Position numbers and translations under genes: made by a program. The notes below the pieces were generated by a model. It was not told where the DNA came from. It ran no database searches and saw nothing but the letters and a program-made list of their open reading frames with translations. Below are positions 6,331-10,098 of a DNA stretch of 10,098 nt, one piece after another. The DNA comes from Cyanobacteriota bacterium (GTDB taxonomy: Bacteria; Cyanobacteriota; Cyanobacteriia; Phormidesmidales; Phormidesmidaceae), in contig JAIXUR010000323.1 of assembly GCA_027483425.1 (NCBI GenBank), forward strand, positions 1-10,098, in the 5' to 3' direction. The first letter of the stretch is position 1; each line of letters begins with the position of its first letter.

Positions 6331-7350
6331 ATGACAGTGCAGCTTTTGAGTTCGCCAACCCACGGGTCTAGCCCCCTAGCGCTGCCCAGCCCGAGCCTAG
6401 TCCATTGGTTTCAGGATGTGGATGCCTTTGGTCAGATGTTTTATCAGCAGGGGCTAGCCTTAACCCAGCTCGACACCGGGCGCTTCGAGGGCTCTGTGAT
6501 CAAACTTCAGATCGAAGATCTGCAACTGCTGCGCCTGACCGCCAACGCTAGTCTCTACACCCTCGGCCCCAAGCCACCGGATACATTCACCTTTAGCCTC
6601 AGTTTGGCCGAGCCCCAGGGCCCCTTCATTAGCCACAAACAGGCGCTGTCGCCCCAGGTCCTGTTTGGCTTTGACCCTAGCCGTGAGGTTAGTTTAATTA
6701 CCCCAGAGCAGATGCAGATAGCGATTGTGCTGGTACCTCGGTATCGCCTCGATCGCTACCTGCACGATGTCGATCGCGACGACCTAGACGCCAAATTTTT
6801 TCAGCAAAACGCCGTTCAGCTGGACAACCAACGGCTGGGTGACCTGCGCGCCTACCTGAACCAAATTTTTTACCTGGCGGATACAAACCCGGATGTGTTG
6901 ACTCGCTGGTCGATGACTAGCCCCCAAGGGCTATCACCCGCCCTGATTTTGGGCGACCTGCTGCCCCTACTGGTGAATAGCTTGAGCACCGACCCCCCGT
7001 GTTGTACCCAGGTCTTTAGCCGGGCAGCCATGGTGCAAGCGGCAGAAGCCTTTATGCAAGACAACCTCGATCGCCCCCTCACCCTAGAGGCCATTTGCCA
7101 ATCGATCAAGACCAGCAAAAGCGCCCTCTCCTACGGGTTTCACGATATTTTTGGCCTCAGCCCCATGGCCTATCTCAAAACCGTGCGGCTCCATGGGGTG
7201 CGCCGGGCCTTGCGCACCAGCGACCCCACCCAGGCGACGGTACTGGGGATTGCTAACGACTACGGCTTTTGGCACATGGGGCATTTTGCCAAGGACTATC
7301 GGCGCATGTTTGGCGAGTCGCCGTCGGATACGTTGAGGGGAGAGGGGTGA
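6331..7350 (+). CDS. AraC-family transcriptional regulator
   Basis: This 339-residue protein ends in a typical AraC/XylS DNA-binding domain of about 100 residues (235-336). The first helix-turn-helix lies in RPLTLEAICQSIKTSKSALSY (about 248-268), the linker helix in FGLSPMAYLKTVRLHGVRRAL (about 274-294), and the second helix-turn-helix in ATVLGIANDYGFWHMGHFAKDYRRMFGESPS (302-332). The GFWHMGHFAKDYRRMFGE block is the family signature. Residues 1-220 form an N-terminal sensor or dimerisation domain without a recognisable cupin motif, so the ligand is unknown. The ATG at 6331 is preceded by no clear Shine-Dalgarno; no other nearby start is better. It is divergent from the sulfatase, with repeated motifs between them, and most likely controls itself and the sulfatase (inference). 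The stop is followed by a two-hairpin repeat. Confidence 0.9.
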   Translation: MTVQLLSSPTHGSSPLALPSPSLVHWFQDVDAFGQMFYQQGLALTQLDTGRFEGSVIKLQIEDLQLLRLTANASLYTLGPKPPDTFTFSLSLAEPQGPFISHKQALSPQVLFGFDPSREVSLITPEQMQIAIVLVPRYRLDRYLHDVDRDDLDAKFFQQNAVQLDNQRLGDLRAYLNQIFYLADTNPDVLTRWSMTSPQGLSPALILGDLLPLLVNSLSTDPPCCTQVFSRAAMVQAAEAFMQDNLDRPLTLEAICQSIKTSKSALSYGFHDIFGLSPMAYLKTVRLHGVRRALRTSDPTQATVLGIANDYGFWHMGHFAKDYRRMFGESPSDTLRGEG

Positions 7351-7366
7351 AGGGTAGGGGGGAGAG

Positions 7367-7425
7367 TTCCCCATCGTTCCCACGCTCCGCGTGGGAATGC
7401 CCCCTGGCGCTCCAGCGCCCAGTCC
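7367..7425. repeat. Two-hairpin dispersed repeat, copy 1
   Basis: This 59-bp unit contains stem 1, TTCCCACGC (7377-7385) with GCGTGGGAA (7389-7397) and loop TCC, and stem 2, CTGGCGCT (7404-7411) with AGCGCCCAG (7414-7422, one bulged C). A second copy at 10039-10098 is identical except for one extra C in a C-run. From memory, the motif with TTCCCACGCTCCGCGTGGGA is a widespread bacterial intergenic repeat; I could not check this. It sits 16 bp past the AraC-type stop and may act as a 3'-end structure for that transcript. Confidence 0.85.
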
Positions 7426-7469
7426 GAGAATTAGAACATTAACATTAAAGAGATGGAGGTAGAAGCTCA

Positions 7470-7928
7470 ATGCGAAGAAATTTCTCTAAACAACGACAAC
7501 ATCCAGGTAATCCGATGGACTCTGCTGCTCTTGCAGGAACCATTGTCGCAGGGGTTCTAGCAACCTCTACTCAGCAGGGACCCTGGGATCCATCCAGTGG
7601 CGCGATCGGGTTGACGCTCCTGATTGTTCTCCTGGCTTATGAATTGGAACGCCCCCGAAGAGGATTGCAGAATGTCGCTTTCGGTATGGTATGCTCCTTA
7701 TCCGCGATCATGATTGTGGGCTTTATCACAGAGTTGTGGTTGTCAGGATTCAATTCTCAATACTGGGTCGAGTTAGAGCGAGTCAATCCGCCAGCTTCCC
7801 GTGTGAATCCTTGGTATGTCGGGGGCTGGTGGTGCGCGTTATCCGTTGTGTTTACTGGTGTCGGTATTCGCTATACAACGGTGAGGTCACAACTTAATGC
7901 GAATGAACAAGAAGAAACTGACCGTTAG
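7470..7928 (+). CDS. Small multi-span membrane protein of unknown function
   Basis: I do not recognise this 152-residue protein. It has a basic, polar start (MRRNFSKQRQHPGN), then hydrophobic segments at about 18-34, 44-58, 69-91 and 115-134, consistent with three or four membrane spans. A basic loop ERPRRG (60-65) follows the second segment and would be cytoplasmic by the positive-inside rule. The segment between the last two spans is Trp/Tyr/Pro-rich (YWVELERVNPPASRVNPWYVGGWW), and the tail is polar and acidic (NANEQEETDR). A full Shine-Dalgarno GGAGGT (7455-7460), nine bases before the ATG, decides the start over Met16. The TAG stop at 7926-7928 overlaps by one base the target duplication of a MITE-like insertion. 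The gene is convergent with the secreted hydrolase and has no evident operon partner. Confidence 0.7.
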   Translation: MRRNFSKQRQHPGNPMDSAALAGTIVAGVLATSTQQGPWDPSSGAIGLTLLIVLLAYELERPRRGLQNVAFGMVCSLSAIMIVGFITELWLSGFNSQYWVELERVNPPASRVNPWYVGGWWCALSVVFTGVGIRYTTVRSQLNANEQEETDR

Positions 7929-7937
7929 GAACACAAG
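7928..7937. repeat. Target-site duplication, left copy
   Basis: GGAACACAAG directly precedes the left inverted repeat of the MITE-like element and is repeated perfectly at 8106-8115. Its first base is the last base of the membrane-protein stop codon. Confidence 0.8.
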
Positions 7938-8105
7938 CTTAGTGGTGCAGAAAACTTTTTTGAGTCTCATGATGAGCGGCCCAGGCGGTCAAAATAGCCT
8001 CTGAAACCCATGGCCTTCGTTCGATCTCTTGAGAAATCCCAAATCTGCCGTTTCGGCAAGAATCCTTTATCCATAAGGGTTTCAGGAGTTTTCTGCACCA
8101 CCAAG
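7938..8105. mobile_element. 168-bp MITE-like element with terminal inverted repeats
   Basis: The left end CTTAGTGGTGCAGAAAACT (7938-7956) pairs with the right end AGTTTTCTGCACCACCAAG (8087-8105) at 18 of 19 positions. Perfect 10-bp direct repeats GGAACACAAG flank the element (7928-7937 and 8106-8115), which is the expected footprint of transposition. Inside are a nested 9-bp inverted repeat (CTGAAACCC 8001-8009, GGGTTTCAG 8077-8085) and a short hairpin (TGCCG TTT CGGCA, 8046-8058), so either strand could fold into a branched structure. No transposase fits in 168 bp; only a 35-codon frame (8074 to 7967, minus) is present, with no recognised similarity. The element therefore depends on a transposase elsewhere. 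Duplications of about 10 bp occur in several IS families, such as IS4 and ISAs1; I cannot assign the parent. Confidence 0.85.
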
Positions 8106-8115
8106 GGAACACAAG
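8106..8115. repeat. Target-site duplication, right copy
   Basis: GGAACACAAG directly follows the right inverted repeat of the MITE-like element and matches the left copy at 7928-7937 base for base. Removing the element and one copy restores a simple intergenic sequence between the two convergent genes. Confidence 0.8.
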
Positions 8116-8172
8116 TATAGATGGGTTGCTCTTGCGAAATGTGCTTCTCTCGTCATCTGTAGTAGTCGCAGG

Positions 8173-9729
8173 TTAAAAGGGGAGCTGATCCTGTTGACAG
8201 ACCGTTCCCTCAGGCGGCAGAGCGCTCGTTGTGAAATAGGCCGCCACGTAATCGTTCGCGCATTTACTGGGGTTCAGCAGAGCCGTATGCCCATAGCCCT
8301 CCACGGTCAGCAGACGAGCGCGAGATAGGGTACGAGCCATCGCAACCGCGTTTTCATAAGGCGTAGAGGGATCGACCGTATTTCCGATTACGAGAATCGG
8401 ATTGGCAGTCGGACGATTCCACGGTCCAGCGTAGCTGTCTGCGGATTTCGCCGGCCACGTGGCACAGGGTGAGTCACCCCACGACAGAGCAGGACCCAAA
8501 TGCCCCGCACGTTCAGACGAAATCGCTGCTAGCTGCGGATAGCGAGCTGGGTCTTGGGGATTGGGGGTATCTGCACAGGCGACTGCAAGCCCCCCCTGAT
8601 CGGGCAATATGACCAGGGGTTTGCCAGGATTTTCTCGGGTAGCGGGAGGGGAATTCGATACTTTGTCCAACACCACCCCAAGATGGCTCCACCCTTTGAA
8701 TCCAGCAACCGGGCGCGCGACGAAAAGATCGCCGTTGATGCTGTTCAACACCATTGCATAGGTGAATCGATAGCCGTCGAGAATGACGGGCTGCGATTTT
8801 AACCGCTCTAGCAGGGTATTAAACTTTACCTCAGTTGCTGCTGCGCTGCCCTCAGAGAAAGCGCAGTGGTCACGGGTCGTTTGACCGCATAGCGTCAGAA
8901 ATGCTTTGAGGGCTTTGCTGGCACCCAAGTCAGAGCCGATGCGCTGCGAGATGCTGAGCTGTGTATTGTTGCTATTGCCATTCGTCCAGGCATTCGGGTC
9001 AATATTGCCATCCAGGACGACGGCTCGGACTTTATCGGGAAACAAATTGGCATAGACCGCGCCCAGAATCGTACCGTAAGATACTCCCAGATAGTTCATG
9101 GTTGGATCACCGACAGCACGACGCAGCAGGTCCATATCTCTTGCAACATCTGCGGTGGAAACGTGGTCGAGGAGGCTGCCAGCGCGCTGTTTACACAGCT
9201 GAGAATAACGCGCGTAGGCTTGACTCCAGGTGTTAATCTCAGCAGTCCCGACTGGGAAGGCTTGGGGGACAGTAGCAAAGAAATTGTTTGCATCATCCTC
9301 GCTGGCAAAACATTCGACTGCCGTGCTGTCGCCAATCCCGCGAGGGTCAAAGCTGACAATGTCAAACTGCTGCTGCAACTGCTGGGGAAACAGGCTGAAC
9401 CACGCCGGAAGATCCGCTGTACCGGAACCACCCGGACCACCGGGGTTGAAGAAGATTGTGCCGATGCGACGATTTGGGCTGGCTGCAGAATGCTTGATGA
9501 CCGCAAGCGGAATAGTCTTAGCCTGGGGATGTTGATAGTCGAGCGGCACCTGGGCAGTAGCACATTGAAATCCCTGCTGGTCGGGATCTTGGCACGGCTG
9601 CCAGTCGAGCGTGGGTACAGGGGGAGCGATCTGGGTGGTTGTGCGGCTCGTCTGTGCAGCGGCGAATGGAATCAATCCGCACGTGATCAGCAAAAGGGAG
9701 AGGCATCGAGTCAGTGTCGTAGCGTTCAT
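8173..9729 (-). CDS. Secreted alpha/beta hydrolase, tripeptidyl aminopeptidase-like (S33 family)
   Basis: This 518-residue protein has a Sec signal peptide (hydrophobic core LSLLLITCGLIPFA, cleavage likely after A23-A-A25 before Q26). The mature enzyme shows FFNPGGPGGSG (93-103, oxyanion region), FDPRGIGDS (127-135), the nucleophile elbow LGVSYGTILG (S217), VIGNTVDPSTPY (D453) and EGYGHTAL (H481), giving a Ser-Asp-His triad. The last ~100 residues match the TAP-like C-terminal domain found in Streptomyces SlpD/SlpE and tripeptidyl aminopeptidases, and the length fits that group. Ten Cys residues in the mature chain suggest disulfides outside the cytoplasm. The likely role is release of short peptides or ester hydrolysis outside the cell; the true substrate is unknown. 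No good Shine-Dalgarno precedes the ATG at 9727-9729. TATAGT on the minus strand about 50 bp upstream of the ATG is a candidate -10 box. The gene contains no HIP1 site, unlike genes at the left of the window. Confidence 0.9.
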   Translation of the reverse strand: MNATTLTRCLSLLLITCGLIPFAAAQTSRTTTQIAPPVPTLDWQPCQDPDQQGFQCATAQVPLDYQHPQAKTIPLAVIKHSAASPNRRIGTIFFNPGGPGGSGTADLPAWFSLFPQQLQQQFDIVSFDPRGIGDSTAVECFASEDDANNFFATVPQAFPVGTAEINTWSQAYARYSQLCKQRAGSLLDHVSTADVARDMDLLRRAVGDPTMNYLGVSYGTILGAVYANLFPDKVRAVVLDGNIDPNAWTNGNSNNTQLSISQRIGSDLGASKALKAFLTLCGQTTRDHCAFSEGSAAATEVKFNTLLERLKSQPVILDGYRFTYAMVLNSINGDLFVARPVAGFKGWSHLGVVLDKVSNSPPATRENPGKPLVILPDQGGLAVACADTPNPQDPARYPQLAAISSERAGHLGPALSWGDSPCATWPAKSADSYAGPWNRPTANPILVIGNTVDPSTPYENAVAMARTLSRARLLTVEGYGHTALLNPSKCANDYVAAYFTTSALPPEGTVCQQDQLPF

Positions 9730-9941
9730 CTTGTGGTACTCGCGATTGTAATTAAACTCAACGGTTAGTTGCTGAAACTATAACGAATTAAGCTAGTAGA
9801 GAAACCGTCTGACACTTCAAGTAGTGAAGCAGCAAGCGGAGCGAACATTTCAACATCGCAATCGACTTGGAGTAACATAAGCGCCGTCAATAAAACGCCA
9901 ACAGAATATCGTAATTAGTCACCGCAATTAGGAGAGGCTTA
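9730..9941. other. A/T-rich upstream region of the secreted hydrolase
   Basis: This 212-bp gap separates the hydrolase start (minus) from a short plus-strand reading frame. On the minus strand, GTTATAGTTT around 9775-9784 offers a -10-like TATAGT, but no good -35 lies at the proper distance. Small inverted repeats are present, such as CTTCA-AGTAG-TGAAG near 9816-9830, and none stands out. I see no gene or RNA here. Confidence 0.4.
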
Positions 9942-10098
9942 ATGAGAAAGCCTCCAGAGCCGCAAGATTATCCAGGCAAAAGAGCAGGAGGGGAGCACCC
10001 CGATGAGGCGATGAGCTCAAAGAGGTGGTCGACGGCATTTCCCCATCGTTCCCACGCTCCGCGTGGGAATGCCCCCCTGGCGCTCCAGCGCCCAGTCC
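9942..10098 (+). CDS. Short hypothetical reading frame running off the right edge (partial)
   Basis: ATG at 9942-9944 follows a good Shine-Dalgarno (AGGAG, spacing seven bases: aggagaggcttaATG) and stays open for 52 codons to the window end. The first ~32 residues (MRKPPEPQDYPGKRAG, then EHPDEAMSSKRW) are polar and unlike any family I know. From about residue 33 the frame translates the two-hairpin repeat (PHRSHAPRGNAPLALQRP), which is repeat-derived sequence rather than a protein domain. Either a small gene has been extended or truncated by insertion of the repeat, or the frame is accidental. It is divergent from the secreted hydrolase. Confidence is low because the end is not visible. Confidence 0.35.
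   Translation, partial: MRKPPEPQDYPGKRAGGEHPDEAMSSKRWSTAFPHRSHAPRGNAPLALQRPV
10039..10098. repeat. Two-hairpin dispersed repeat, copy 2 (reaches the window edge)
   Basis: This copy has the same orientation and sequence as 7367-7425 except for six rather than five C in one run. It carries the same two stems. It stops at the window edge, so it may continue beyond. Together the copies bracket about 2.6 kb containing the membrane protein, the MITE-like element and the secreted hydrolase. Confidence 0.85.

Noticed and set aside
7084..7470. 128-codon minus-strand frame across the AraC end and repeat copy 1
   Set aside because: It is antisense to the AraC DNA-binding domain and includes translated repeat sequence; no ribosome binding site or family motif.
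9163..9768. 201-codon plus-strand frame opposite the start of the secreted hydrolase
   Set aside because: It is antisense to a well-supported gene with signal peptide and catalytic motifs and shows no recognisable domain.

Overview
The window looks like chromosomal DNA of a filamentous-type cyanobacterium (a Leptolyngbya/Nodosilinea-like lineage is my guess). The evidence is the octamer GCGATCGC (HIP1, a cyanobacterial signature), which occurs seven times between 509 and 4381. Other support is a GT4 glycosyltransferase that resembles the cyanobacterial biopterin-glucosyltransferase group, and several palindromic dispersed repeats. No rRNA, tRNA or CRISPR array was seen.

Left part (1-2504, all minus strand). 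The start of a secreted protein runs off the left edge (1-210). Upstream of it is a two-gene glycosyltransferase operon: a GT-A type enzyme (1455-2246) is read first, then a GT-B/GT4 enzyme (388-1458), joined by an ATGA stop/start overlap. A perfect 19-bp palindrome (2404-2446) sits in the gap behind the next gene.

Middle (2505-7350). A CYTH-like (triphosphate tunnel fold) gene at 2505-3281 is broken by one in-frame amber codon at 2772-2774, with the reading frame intact on both sides. Next comes a possible sulfur/phosphate-ester module. It consists of a HAD-superfamily hydrolase (3573-4487) and an arylsulfatase with a C-T-A-G-R active site (4598-6088), both on the minus strand and separated by a palindromic repeat. 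A divergent AraC-type regulator (6331-7350) lies on the plus strand. The 242-bp divergent gap holds a TATAAT box and three related CTAGGG-n-GCAT motifs, so local control of the sulfatase by the AraC protein is a reasonable inference.

Right part (7351-10098). This stretch is bracketed by two direct copies of a ~59-bp two-hairpin repeat (7367-7425 and 10039-10098). Between them are a small unrecognised membrane protein (7470-7928, plus) and a secreted tripeptidyl-aminopeptidase-like alpha/beta hydrolase (8173-9729, minus). Between these two convergent genes is a 168-bp MITE-like element (7938-8105) with 19-bp terminal inverted repeats and a perfect 10-bp target duplication; it landed exactly at the stop codon of the membrane-protein gene. 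A short reading frame with a good ribosome binding site (9942 to the edge) runs into the second repeat copy. No HIP1 site occurs from 4382 to the end, which fits a more recently acquired or rearranged right half. I found no clear novel defence or multi-gene system. The most notable items are the MITE, the amber-interrupted CYTH gene, the paired repeats and the sulfatase/AraC divergent region.
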